Origin: Bermanella sp034112325
Lineage (GTDB): Bacteria > Pseudomonadota > Gammaproteobacteria > Pseudomonadales > Oceanobacteraceae
DNA length: 43,010 nt
Reading direction: 5' to 3'
Assembly: GCA_034112325.1 (NCBI GenBank)
Contig: JAWUVO010000089.1
Span: 1-43,010, forward strand
Part shown: in pieces, positions 17,709 through 26,232 of the stretch
Layout of the letters: each line of letters opens with the position of its first letter
Numbering within the stretch: the first letter of the stretch is position 1
The notes under the pieces: generated by a model
What the model was told of the DNA's origin: nothing
What the model saw: only the letters and a program-made list of their open reading frames with translations
Databases searched by the model: none
Program-made: the position numbers and the translations under genes

Positions 17709-17739
17709 AAAAAAGGGGAGCGAATAGCTCCCCTTTTTT
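17709..17739. terminator. Bidirectional terminator after lolD
   Basis: AAAAAAGGGGAGC (17709-17721) pairs with GCTCCCCTTTTTT (17727-17739) around GAATA. T-tracts occur on both strands, so it also fits the convergent DUF2062 gene ending at 17758. Confidence 0.9.
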
Positions 17740-17757
17740 ATGTCTTTAAAAAGCTAT

Positions 17758-18285
17758 TTAAGCTTTTCTAGCCGCTCTTTTGGCTTTACGTTTGTTCCAA
17801 TGATTAATTACATTCCAACGCCAGAACAACCTCATCCCTACAAATCCCAATACTCCGAAGACCAGTGCGCAGATAAATGATCCTAGTAGCAGTGGCTCCC
17901 AAATAGCGCCTAATTCAGTAACCGCCCAATCAATTGATAGTTCAATTTCAAACGGCCTTGTTGGTAAGCCTAAAACTAGGGTTCCTACCTTATAGGTAAA
18001 GTAAAAAATAGGAGGGATAGTAACAGGGTTGCTTATCCATACTAAGCCTATTGATATAGGCAGGTTTGAATGAATGAATACACCCACAGCGGCCGCGGCA
18101 ACCATTTGGAAAGGCATTGGCATAAAGGCAAAAAATATACCTATAAAAAAAGCACGGGAAACAGACCGACGGTTTAAATGCCATAAATTGGGTCTGTGCA
18201 GTAATGTGCCTAAAAACTGTAAAGAAGGATGATTTTGGATAGCTTGAGGGTTGGGGAAATATTTTTTCAGAATGTTTTTAGGCAT
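17758..18285 (-). CDS. DUF2062 membrane protein
   Basis: 175 residues with the DUF2062 pattern: LHRPNLWHLNRRSVSRAFF then GIFFAFMPMPFQMVAAAA and WISNPVTIPPIFYFTYKVG. Three hydrophobic segments are visible (about 45-75, 78-105 and 128-152), with a basic C-terminal tail KRKAKRAARKA. DUF2062 proteins are small inner-membrane proteins without an established function, sometimes fused to glycosyltransferases. It is divergent from comEC (106 bases between starts); the homologue occupies the same place next to comEC in pseudomonads as far as I recall. Confidence 0.88.
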   Translation of the reverse strand: MPKNILKKYFPNPQAIQNHPSLQFLGTLLHRPNLWHLNRRSVSRAFFIGIFFAFMPMPFQMVAAAAVGVFIHSNLPISIGLVWISNPVTIPPIFYFTYKVGTLVLGLPTRPFEIELSIDWAVTELGAIWEPLLLGSFICALVFGVLGFVGMRLFWRWNVINHWNKRKAKRAARKA

Positions 18286-18390
18286 AGTCTTCTCAAGCTT
18301 TGATAACTTTCAATTGATAACTTTAGCCTGTAAATCAATTGTGTGGAGCATAAGCGCGCAATTATGCACGGATTGCATGGGACATACTAG

Positions 18391-20607
18391 ATGAAAACTA
18401 GCTTTTTAGGATTCTGTATAGGCGCGTTACTGGCTTCGACACATTTAAACTGGATATTTCTAGTGACCCCATTCGCGTTAATTTACTTAAGTCTGCGTCA
18501 CCCGCAGTTTTTATTATTTGCTACCAGTATTATTGCAGGGTTTTGTTGGGTTTTACTGAGTGTTGTTGACTGGCAGTCCAAAGCCGTTCCTGAGTCGGTT
18601 GACCCTTTTAAAACAACACTCATTGGTTTAGTAAGTAATGTTTCACAATCAGGTAAAAAATTAGCGTTTGATTTTCACTATTATGGAGCAGATATTGAGC
18701 AAACAGGGTTGAGAGCGGCAAGCGCTAAGTTAAAGGTTGCATGTTACCGTTGCAAACTAAGCATAAGCGCCGGAGAAGAATGGCGTCTTAGACTAAGAAT
18801 CAAGCCTGTTGTCTCTTTACATAACCCCAGCGGCTTTAATTATCGTGAATGGATGTTGGCAAAAGGATATGTGGGCACAGCCTCTTTAGACGTTAAATCG
18901 CCGCTCAATAAGATAATAAAGGCGTCTCATTGGGCGCTTGAAAGTAAAGTATCTAGGTTACTACCGGTTAATCAATTCCCGGTTCTAAATGCACTGTTAT
19001 TGGGTGATAAATCGGCCATGAGGGTGGCTGATAGAAGGGTTATTAATCGAGCTGGTGTTAGTCATTTATTTGTAGTGTCGGGCCTGCATATAAGTCTAGT
19101 GGCATTAATTGTTATTGTTATATTCAACTGGGTGCAAACACCATTATTGTTGTTTCATTGGAGGCATGGCGTTATTTTATCGGCGACATTGGCTGGATTA
19201 GTTGCCACTAGTTATGCGTTTTTGTCGGGCTTTAATACACCAGCATTAAGAGCGTTGTTTATGTTGCTGTGTTCAATTTTAATGGTTTGGGGGCAACGCA
19301 ATACACTGGCGATGCACTATTGGTTAGTAGCGCTGACACTTTTACTGATTATTTCACCCTTAGCATTTTTTGATATGGGCAGTTGGCTTTCGTTTGGCAT
19401 TGTACTGTCTTTAATAGTAGGGCTATCTGGAGCCGCGAATAGTCCGGGTGACCATAGCTACTATCAAAAAGCCATTTGGATTTTAAGCGCGATGTTCAAA
19501 GCTCAATGGCTCGCATTTTGTGTCGGCGCAATTATTTTAACCGTTTTTATGTTCCCTGTTTCTGCCATGTCACTTATTTTAAATTTTTTCCTAATTCCAT
19601 TTATTGCTCTTATATTTGTGCCAGCGGCTTTTATAGGGCTGATATTGGCATCACTTGGGTTTACTGGCTTACTAGTGTTTTGCGAATGGGTTATAGGGTT
19701 AATACTCGAAGTATTACATGCTTTGATTGATATGATAGACCTAACCACTTTACATGTGCATGATGAAAACAGAGCTTTAGTTGTTGTTGTGTTTATTCTG
19801 TTTATTTTGCCCAGAGCACTTGGCTTTTTGCCTATGGCGGCTGTATTGGCGATAGTTGCTTTAATCATTCCTACTTCCACTCCAAGCTCGGGTGGATTTA
19901 ACTTAATTATGCTAGATGTAGGTCAAGGCAGTGCGTCAGTATTAACAACACAAAGTCACTCTATAGTTGTCGATACTGGTTATGGGCATCCAGATAGAAT
20001 GGGGATGGCAGATTACGTAATAAAGCCGTACTTGCAGCAAAAAAATATACATTCGCTAGACCTTCTATTTCTCAGTCATGATGATGCCGATCATGCTGGT
20101 GGCATCGACGTTCTTAGTTCTATGAGCAAACAAATTATCCGGCAAAGTAGTTGTGACTATAAATACTGGCAGTGGGATGAGGTTGTGTTTCAGATGTTTC
20201 AGTCTCCAGACGATAAAACAGGTAATAACGGTACTTGTTTGCTTAAAATCACAGCCAAAGATGGTGCTTCAGTGCTATTTTCAGGTGATGTGGAAAAAAA
20301 GGCTGAAACCGCTCTATTGCGAGCTGTCCCTATGTTATTAGCGGCTGATGTATTGCTTGCACCTCATCATGGCAGTAAGTCGTCTAGCAGTTTGGCGTTC
20401 ATAGAAGCAGTGGATCCTTCTATGTTATTGATCTCAGCAGGTAAATTGAATCATTTTGGTCACCCGCACTCTGAAGTTTTGCAACGATATGAGGCCAGAT
20501 TGGTGAAGATTTATTCAACTGCCTCACATGGTGCAGTAGAAGTTGAGTTTTCACCTAGACAAGAGGCGCACATTGTTTCAACATACCGCCCTAATAACGA
20601 ATTTTAA
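18391..20607 (+). CDS. comEC: ComEC/Rec2 DNA uptake channel protein
   Basis: Polytopic inner-membrane protein that carries transforming DNA into the cytoplasm. 738 residues in three parts: N-terminal helices and DUF4131-type soluble domain (about 1-190, containing the paired Cys of CYRCKL), the Competence membrane core (about 200-485, starting at NALLLGDKSAM and including HLFVVSGLHISLVA) and a C-terminal metallo-beta-lactamase-like domain (about 500-730) with LDVGQGSASVL, the HxDxDH motif in SHDDADHAGG and APHHGSKSSS. The metal ligands are kept, so the proposed nuclease domain may be active. No other competence genes are in the window apart from pilZ. Confidence 0.94.
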   Translation: MKTSFLGFCIGALLASTHLNWIFLVTPFALIYLSLRHPQFLLFATSIIAGFCWVLLSVVDWQSKAVPESVDPFKTTLIGLVSNVSQSGKKLAFDFHYYGADIEQTGLRAASAKLKVACYRCKLSISAGEEWRLRLRIKPVVSLHNPSGFNYREWMLAKGYVGTASLDVKSPLNKIIKASHWALESKVSRLLPVNQFPVLNALLLGDKSAMRVADRRVINRAGVSHLFVVSGLHISLVALIVIVIFNWVQTPLLLFHWRHGVILSATLAGLVATSYAFLSGFNTPALRALFMLLCSILMVWGQRNTLAMHYWLVALTLLLIISPLAFFDMGSWLSFGIVLSLIVGLSGAANSPGDHSYYQKAIWILSAMFKAQWLAFCVGAIILTVFMFPVSAMSLILNFFLIPFIALIFVPAAFIGLILASLGFTGLLVFCEWVIGLILEVLHALIDMIDLTTLHVHDENRALVVVVFILFILPRALGFLPMAAVLAIVALIIPTSTPSSGGFNLIMLDVGQGSASVLTTQSHSIVVDTGYGHPDRMGMADYVIKPYLQQKNIHSLDLLFLSHDDADHAGGIDVLSSMSKQIIRQSSCDYKYWQWDEVVFQMFQSPDDKTGNNGTCLLKITAKDGASVLFSGDVEKKAETALLRAVPMLLAADVLLAPHHGSKSSSSLAFIEAVDPSMLLISAGKLNHFGHPHSEVLQRYEARLVKIYSTASHGAVEVEFSPRQEAHIVSTYRPNNEF

Positions 20608-20630
20608 GCATAAAACCTCAGGAGTGTTAG

Positions 20631-21260
20631 GTGAAAGAACTTGTATTTGCAGGCGGCTGGATGATGATACCGCTAATGCTGGCTTCAGTTTTGGCCGTAG
20701 CCATTAGTATTGAGCGTTTTTGGACACTTAGATCCAGTAAAATTGCCCCTGAACACCTATTAGCTCAAGTATGGCTTTGGATTAAAAATGAAGAGCTAGA
20801 CGCGGCTCACCTCAAGCAACTTAAACAGGGTAGTCATTTAGGGTCTATTCTTGCAGCGGGTCTGGCTAACTCCAAACATGGCCGTGACATTACCAAAGAA
20901 GCAATAGAGCAAGCAGCTTCTAAAGCCGTTCATGAAATGGAACGTTTTTTATCTGCGTTAGGAACCATTGCAGCGGTAACTCCTTTAATGGGACTGTTAG
21001 GAACTGTGTTAGGTATGATCTCTGTGTTTAATGAAATTATGGCTCAGGGTACTGGTAATGCAGGAGCGTTGGCGGGCGGTATTTCAGAAGCATTGATTAC
21101 TACAGCTGCAGGCATGATCATCGCCATTCCATCTTTGGTTTTTTACCGTATTTTTGAACGCCGTATCGACGAAATTGTAAACTTTATGGAGCAGGAAGCG
21201 GTTAAGTTAGTTGACGTATTACACGGGGACCGTGAGGTTGCTGGCTCGACTGGGGAATGA
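20631..21260 (+). CDS. exbB: ExbB/TolQ-family proton channel subunit
   Basis: Inner-membrane subunit that with ExbD forms a proton-driven motor, usually energising TonB. 209 residues from a GTG start with CAGGAG upstream. Three membrane segments: about 8-28, 105-135 and 150-175. The conserved core TIAAVTPLMGLLGTVLGMIS and the Gly/Ala-rich GGISEALITTAAGM match the MotA/TolQ/ExbB family. It is followed after 3 bases by exbD, then msbA and lpxK, so this motor copy belongs to a lipid A transport operon; no tonB gene follows it. Its partner is unknown. Confidence 0.93.
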   Translation: MKELVFAGGWMMIPLMLASVLAVAISIERFWTLRSSKIAPEHLLAQVWLWIKNEELDAAHLKQLKQGSHLGSILAAGLANSKHGRDITKEAIEQAASKAVHEMERFLSALGTIAAVTPLMGLLGTVLGMISVFNEIMAQGTGNAGALAGGISEALITTAAGMIIAIPSLVFYRIFERRIDEIVNFMEQEAVKLVDVLHGDREVAGSTGE

Positions 21261-21263
21261 TCT

Positions 21264-21677
21264 GTGAATTTTAAGCGCCAAAGAAAAGAGGAGTTAAGTT
21301 TAAACTTAACGCCTTTAATCGACATAGTATTCCTACTGCTAATATTTTTTATGGTAAGTACTACCTTTACCAAAGAAAATCATATGTCTATTAATTTGCC
21401 TGAAGCTGATGGAGAGGTGTCCGATGCACCCAAGCAAATGGTAGAAGTTGTAATTGATAAAGACGGCCAGTACAGCATTAACGGCAAAGCTTTGATTAGT
21501 AATAAACTAATTACCATTAAACAAGCAATAGAAAAAGTATCAGAAGGGGACCGAAGCTTACCGTTTATTATTACGGCAGATGCATCGACACCTCACGAAT
21601 CTGTGGTTAGAGCCATGGATGCCGCAGGTCAATTGGGATTCTCGCGTTTGAGTATCACTAGTAAACAAGCTAAGTAA
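21264..21677 (+). CDS. exbD: ExbD/TolR-family protein
   Basis: 137 residues, GTG start. One N-terminal transmembrane helix with the proton-carrying Asp in NLTPLIDIVFLLLIFFMVST, then a periplasmic TolR-like domain ending in SRLSITSKQ. It forms the ion-motor stator partner of ExbB immediately upstream. The periplasmic part lacks anything unusual. The 3-base gaps on both sides show co-transcription with exbB and msbA. Confidence 0.93.
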   Translation: MNFKRQRKEELSLNLTPLIDIVFLLLIFFMVSTTFTKENHMSINLPEADGEVSDAPKQMVEVVIDKDGQYSINGKALISNKLITIKQAIEKVSEGDRSLPFIITADASTPHESVVRAMDAAGQLGFSRLSITSKQAK

Positions 21678-21680
21678 AAA

Positions 21681-23426
21681 ATGAAACAACAAGAAATCCA
21701 ATCGGACTGGGCGCTATACAAGCGCCTATTTTCGTATGTGCTTACTCAGAAAGGCGCGTATCTTTTAGCTATTTTAGGCTTTATTCTCTATGCATTAACG
21801 GCGCCTTTATTGGCTCATTTAATGGTGGTAATTGAGGAAACATATCGTAACCCAACAGACGTCGCCCGTTTTACTTTAGTTGGTATGATTCTCGGCATAT
21901 ATTTAATGCGCGGTATAGGCAGCTTTTTAGGCGATTACTTTTTAGCCCGAGTAGGCCGTTCGGTTGTCCATCAATTACGGGTGAATGTTTTAAACCATTA
22001 TTTGATTTTACCAAATCAATTTTACGAGCAAAACTCTAAAGGCCATTTGATATCTAAGATAACGTTCGATGCTGAGCAAGTTTATGGCTCTATTACCAGT
22101 GCAGTCACAAGTTTGGTACGTGAAGGTCTAACCGTATTATTTTTATTAGGTTATATGTTTTGGATGAATTGGAAGCTCACCTTAATATTCTTCATAGCCG
22201 CTCCTTTTATTGCTTTTATTGTAAAAAAAGCTAATACCTATTTCAAACGATACAGTGGCAATGTTCAAGACTCTATGGGTAAGGTGACACAGGTTGCAGG
22301 TGAGTCTATTAATGCTTATCAAGAAGTAAAAATGTTTTCAGGCCAAGCTTATGAGCAAGATAGGTTTGAAAAAACAAGTGATAAAAATCGGGTGCAAACG
22401 ATTAAATTTGCAGGTGTAAAAGCTATTACAGTTCCTATTATGCAAATGATAGTCGCGTGTGCTATTGCTGCATTAATGTGGGTCGCGTTAGATCCACTGG
22501 TATTGGCTGGCATGAGCTTTGGTGATTTCATGGCATTTATTACCGCGGCTAGCACTCTTGCTAAACCTATGAGAACGTTAGCGGCAATTAACTCGTTAAT
22601 TCAGCAGGGTGTAGTCGCGGCTAAAAGTATTTTTGATGTAATAGATAACGAGCCAGAAAAAGATAAGGGCACAAAAGTATCGGAACGAGCTTTAGGGTGC
22701 TTAAAAATTTCAGATTTAAGTTTTCAATATCCCGATACAACCGAGACAGTTTTAAAAAATATTAATATCGATGTTAAAGCGGGTGAAAGTATCGCGCTGG
22801 TGGGTAAATCGGGAAGTGGTAAGTCAACCTTAATCAGTTTACTTACGCGTTTTTACGATATTAACGCGGGTGTTATCGAGCTTGATGGTTATGATTTAAA
22901 GGAATATGACCTAATGAGTTTGCGTAATCAAATCTCTATGGTGAGTCAGAATGTCACATTATTTAATGACACGGTTTACAATAATATAGCTTATGGGGAT
23001 CTTGCTCATAAGACCGAAACAGAAGTTTATGCGGCGGCCGTTGCGGCCCATGCGCTTGAGTTTATCGAGCAAATGCCGCAAGGCATGGATACTATGATTG
23101 GAGATGACGGGGTGATGCTTTCTGGTGGTCAGCGGCAAAGACTGGCTATTGCACGGGCCATTTTAAAAGATGCTCCTATATTAATTTTAGATGAAGCCAC
23201 TAGCGCGCTTGATACAGAGTCAGAACGCTATATACAGCAAGCATTAGACACGCTAATGAAAAACCGTACTAGCATAGTAGTGGCCCATAGATTAAGCACA
23301 ATTGAAAAAGTAGATACTATTATGGTAGTCGACCACGGAGAAATTATAGAACGTGGTAACCATAAAGAGCTGCTTGATAAAAAAGGCGCATATAAAAATT
23401 TATATGACATGCAGTTTGATGGGTAG
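21681..23426 (+). CDS. msbA: Lipid A export ABC transporter MsbA
   Basis: Fused permease-ATPase that flips core-lipid A across the inner membrane. 581 residues, the E. coli length. Six-helix membrane domain about 20-320, nucleotide-binding domain about 340-580 with Walker A GKSGSGKSTLISLLTRFYD, signature LSGGQRQRLAIARAI, Walker B ILILDEATSALDTES and switch His in VVAHRLST. It is followed by lpxK after 9 bases, the classic msbA-lpxK pairing, so substrate assignment is secure compared with other exporters of this family. Confidence 0.95.
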   Translation: MKQQEIQSDWALYKRLFSYVLTQKGAYLLAILGFILYALTAPLLAHLMVVIEETYRNPTDVARFTLVGMILGIYLMRGIGSFLGDYFLARVGRSVVHQLRVNVLNHYLILPNQFYEQNSKGHLISKITFDAEQVYGSITSAVTSLVREGLTVLFLLGYMFWMNWKLTLIFFIAAPFIAFIVKKANTYFKRYSGNVQDSMGKVTQVAGESINAYQEVKMFSGQAYEQDRFEKTSDKNRVQTIKFAGVKAITVPIMQMIVACAIAALMWVALDPLVLAGMSFGDFMAFITAASTLAKPMRTLAAINSLIQQGVVAAKSIFDVIDNEPEKDKGTKVSERALGCLKISDLSFQYPDTTETVLKNINIDVKAGESIALVGKSGSGKSTLISLLTRFYDINAGVIELDGYDLKEYDLMSLRNQISMVSQNVTLFNDTVYNNIAYGDLAHKTETEVYAAAVAAHALEFIEQMPQGMDTMIGDDGVMLSGGQRQRLAIARAILKDAPILILDEATSALDTESERYIQQALDTLMKNRTSIVVAHRLSTIEKVDTIMVVDHGEIIERGNHKELLDKKGAYKNLYDMQFDG

Positions 23427-23435
23427 GACTTAATC

Positions 23436-24422
23436 GTGCTGGAGAGAATGTTTCTATCGGCTTGGTATGGTAGCTCAAAGTGGACATATATTTTATGGCC
23501 ACTAATGTTGCTGTACCGATATGTGGTGAATAATAAACGATCGACATATTTAGCTAACAAAGATCTTTCTGTTACACCTGTGCCTGTAATCATAGTGGGT
23601 AATTTAACAGTCGGTGGAACCGGCAAAACCCCAGTGGTGCAAACACTGGTGCGTTATTTACAGAAACAGGGTTATAAACCTGGCATTATTAGTCGTGGTT
23701 ATGGCGGCAAAGTTACAGTCTTTCCATATTCCATTAACGCGGTAGACGAAAGTCAATTTGTGGGAGACGAACCCTACATGTTGTTTCATTCGTTAAACGT
23801 GCCTGTTGTTATCGACCCACAAAGAAAACATGCGTTGCAACACATTGTGACTTTAGGTGTTGATATTGTAATTAGTGATGACGGAATGCAGCATTATAAT
23901 TTACCGCGAGATATAGAAATTTGTGTGCTTGATGGTAGTCGCGGGCTAGGTAATCAAGAGTTAATTCCGGTTGGTCCATTACGGGAACCTAGTGATAGGT
24001 TAGATTCTGTAGACTTTGTTTTAGAAAGTGCTAATGAAATATCTAATACCAATTTTGTAATTAAGCCTAAAGCTTGGGTGAATGTGAGCACAGGTAAAAG
24101 GTTGGCACTTAATGACTTTAGGGTTGGAAGTGTAGTTGATGCTATTGCTGGTATTGGTAATCCACATAAGTTTTTTCAGTCGCTAAAATCGTTAAATATA
24201 AAATGTTCTAATTATGCATTTCCTGATCATTACGCTTATCAAAAAAATGACCTAGGAAAATTTAAAGGCCAGATTTTAATGACAGAAAAAGATGCGGTAA
24301 AAATCCGTCCCTTTGCTCATGACAATATGTGGTTTTTAGAAATAGAAGCGTCGTTGTCTGATACCTTTTTTGAGCGCTTTTCTCAAAAAATAAGTGCTCT
24401 AAATTTTGAACGAAAACATTGA
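23436..24422 (+). CDS. lpxK: Tetraacyldisaccharide 4'-kinase LpxK
   Basis: Membrane-associated kinase that adds the 4' phosphate to the lipid A disaccharide precursor. 328 residues from a GTG start (23436). N-terminal hydrophobic anchor about 18-30 (YILWPLMLLYRYVV), P-loop GNLTVGGTGKTPVVQTLVRY, then SRGYGG, VGDEPYMLFH and the DDGMQH motif that holds the catalytic Asp pair. The gene ends 8 bases before the ycaR start. The essential lipid A pathway step and the adjacent msbA make the call firm. Confidence 0.96.
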   Translation: MLERMFLSAWYGSSKWTYILWPLMLLYRYVVNNKRSTYLANKDLSVTPVPVIIVGNLTVGGTGKTPVVQTLVRYLQKQGYKPGIISRGYGGKVTVFPYSINAVDESQFVGDEPYMLFHSLNVPVVIDPQRKHALQHIVTLGVDIVISDDGMQHYNLPRDIEICVLDGSRGLGNQELIPVGPLREPSDRLDSVDFVLESANEISNTNFVIKPKAWVNVSTGKRLALNDFRVGSVVDAIAGIGNPHKFFQSLKSLNIKCSNYAFPDHYAYQKNDLGKFKGQILMTEKDAVKIRPFAHDNMWFLEIEASLSDTFFERFSQKISALNFERKH

Positions 24423-24429
24423 GACTATT

Positions 24430-24615
24430 ATGGATAAAAAATTACTGTCACTACTAGTTTGTCCTTTATGTAAGGGTAACTTAGATTTTAAAAAAGAAGC
24501 CAATGAACTTGTTTGCAAATTTGACGGCGTAGCTTATGCAATCGACGATGAAATTCCGGTAATGATGGCTGATAAGGCTCGACCGTTAACTACCGATGAA
24601 AAACTGGCTAAATAG
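24430..24615 (+). CDS. ycaR: Trm112-like zinc-ribbon protein YcaR
   Basis: 61 residues from the ATG at 24430 (an in-frame TTG at 24406 would add eight residues absent in E. coli YcaR). MDKKLLSLLVCPLCKGNL and ELVCKFDGVAYAIDDEIP give the family pattern: two Cys of CPLC then a third Cys, where the zinc ribbon is degenerate as in other YcaR proteins. Function is not established; eukaryotic Trm112 activates methyltransferases. In most relatives kdsB follows directly, but here the next gene is on the opposite strand. Confidence 0.9.
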   Translation: MDKKLLSLLVCPLCKGNLDFKKEANELVCKFDGVAYAIDDEIPVMMADKARPLTTDEKLAK

Positions 24616-24646
24616 CCGTTACGATATAATGGTTGATTAATAGGGT

Positions 24647-25579
24647 CTATTGGAAATATAAAAATGGGTCCTGTGCTTTGCCTTGGTAGCGTATTTCAAA
24701 ATAAAGTCTGGGTTGATTACCATTAGTCTCACCAACTGCGGCTAATAGTTCTCCTTTATTAACCTTCTGTCCCTTTTTTACGTAATTTGAATAATTATTA
24801 CCATAAACACTAATTACATGGTTATCGTGTTGCACTAAAATTAAATTACCATAGTCGGCAATATTATTGTTACTAAACAAAACCGTTCCCGCGGCTATAG
24901 CGACCACCGGGTCACCTAATTTAGCGTTTAGGTTTATGCCGTGTTTATAGCTGTTGTAATCCACCTGTTTTGTTTTTAATTGTCTTTCAAGTGGCCATTT
25001 ATAGTTACTTGCGATTGCGATTGGTGTGGGGTGTATCTTGGTAGAACTCAGCCAGTTTTTAATATTTGGATGACTTATAAATCGTGTCAAAAAAGAAACG
25101 TCATCTTTGCCCTGTATAATTTTTTCGGTAGGGTTTAGTTGCTCAAGAATTTTAAGCTCTATATCTTGCTTCGATTCAGGCATGGTAAATACAAGCCCTA
25201 GGCTGGTGAATACTAAAACGGAAAGGGCAGAAGCAAGCCCTAGTTCTTTATAGCCTATTGCATGTTTAGACAGTTGAGCGAAGTTGCTCTCAAGTCTGTT
25301 TATACGCGCCTCTTGCTTTGCTAAGCGAGTATTTAAACCCATAAGGAAGCTAGCACTTTTATTGTTTTTTTGAGTATGTTCAGTAGGTTTGTCCTGCTCA
25401 GGCTCTGTTGCGGTATTAAGTTGGTTACTAAATATCGACATAGGCAGCTCTGTATGGGCCTTTGTGACTTTATCAGGTTGATTGTATGTAATGGCATTGT
25501 TGATAGAAGTAACCTTGTCAGGGGTTCTTCTAGTCTTTAATGCGGCCTGACTTTTAGCCAATTGTGGTTGATTAATCAT
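24647..25579 (-). CDS. Membrane-anchored LytM (M23) domain protein with degenerate active site
   Basis: 310 residues. N-terminal about 100 residues are polar and likely cytoplasmic, including a short coiled coil (TRLAKQEARINRLESNFAQL); one transmembrane helix about 115-133 (LASALSVLVFTSLGLVFTM); then a periplasmic LytM domain about 205-310. The peptidase zinc ligands are missing: the HxGxD motif reads KHGIN, and the HxH site reads RLYFEIRYQG, close to E. coli EnvC (SLYFEIRRQG) and NlpD. It is therefore probably an activator of cell-wall amidases or a structural division factor rather than a peptidase. It is antisense to its neighbours and occupies the usual kdsB position. Confidence 0.85.
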   Translation of the reverse strand: MINQPQLAKSQAALKTRRTPDKVTSINNAITYNQPDKVTKAHTELPMSIFSNQLNTATEPEQDKPTEHTQKNNKSASFLMGLNTRLAKQEARINRLESNFAQLSKHAIGYKELGLASALSVLVFTSLGLVFTMPESKQDIELKILEQLNPTEKIIQGKDDVSFLTRFISHPNIKNWLSSTKIHPTPIAIASNYKWPLERQLKTKQVDYNSYKHGINLNAKLGDPVVAIAAGTVLFSNNNIADYGNLILVQHDNHVISVYGNNYSNYVKKGQKVNKGELLAAVGETNGNQPRLYFEIRYQGKAQDPFLYFQ

Positions 25580-25734
25580 AATATTAAGGCTGAATATCTA
25601 ATAAACATAAACTTGCTTAAGCATTAAGTTTGCCAAATCAATAAAAGATAAAGAAATGCCTCTGTTATCACTATAATTGCTTGATTGGCGGCAAAGCATT
25701 ACCGAAAATAGCGGTCTGAGCGGAAAAGGTTGTC

Positions 25735-26232
25735 ATGAAAATATTATTTGTATGTTTAGGGAACATCTGTCGATCGCCTACCGCAGAGGCTGTGTTGCGT
25801 CATTTGGCAAACTCTACGGGCGTCAGTTTGACAGTAGATAGCGCTGGGACTGCGGCTTATCACTTGGGTAAGGCGCCAGATGAGCGCAGCCAGCAAGCGG
25901 CATTAAAAAGGGGTATCTCGATGTCCCATTTAAAAGCTAGGCAGGTAACTGCTAACGACTTTTTGGAATTTGATTTTATATTTGCTATGGACCAAGCCAA
26001 TTACTACGGTCTTAGTGCGCTGGCCGATCGTTCTGCCGACAGCGGTGCTAATAAAGCAAAATTGGTTTTATTTTTAGATAAATTTGGTACAAAAGGATAT
26101 ACAGAGGTTCCCGATCCATATTACGGTGACGGCGATGGATTTGAGTTAGTGTTAGATTTAATAACAGATGCCTGTCACGGCTTTATTAACAATTTAGAAT
26201 ATAAAAAGAATAATAGCGGATCAAATAAATGA
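25735..26232 (+). CDS. Low-molecular-weight protein tyrosine phosphatase
   Basis: Cytosolic phosphatase of the LMW-PTP family. 165 residues. The P-loop CLGNICRSP is at the N-terminus (Cys7 nucleophile, Arg13) and the general-acid Asp lies in VPDPYYGDGDGF. The GAAAAGG-like site upstream supports the ATG at 25735. It overlaps murB by 4 bases (ATGA), so the two are translated together. The homologue (ptpA) sits at the same place beside murB in Pseudomonas. Substrate is unknown; it could be arsenate reductase-like but lacks the paired C-terminal cysteines. Confidence 0.92.
   Translation: MKILFVCLGNICRSPTAEAVLRHLANSTGVSLTVDSAGTAAYHLGKAPDERSQQAALKRGISMSHLKARQVTANDFLEFDFIFAMDQANYYGLSALADRSADSGANKAKLVLFLDKFGTKGYTEVPDPYYGDGDGFELVLDLITDACHGFINNLEYKKNNSGSNK

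Noticed and set aside
19503..19880. 125-codon minus-strand frame inside comEC
   Set aside because: It lies opposite the ComEC membrane core, whose family motifs are clear on the plus strand.
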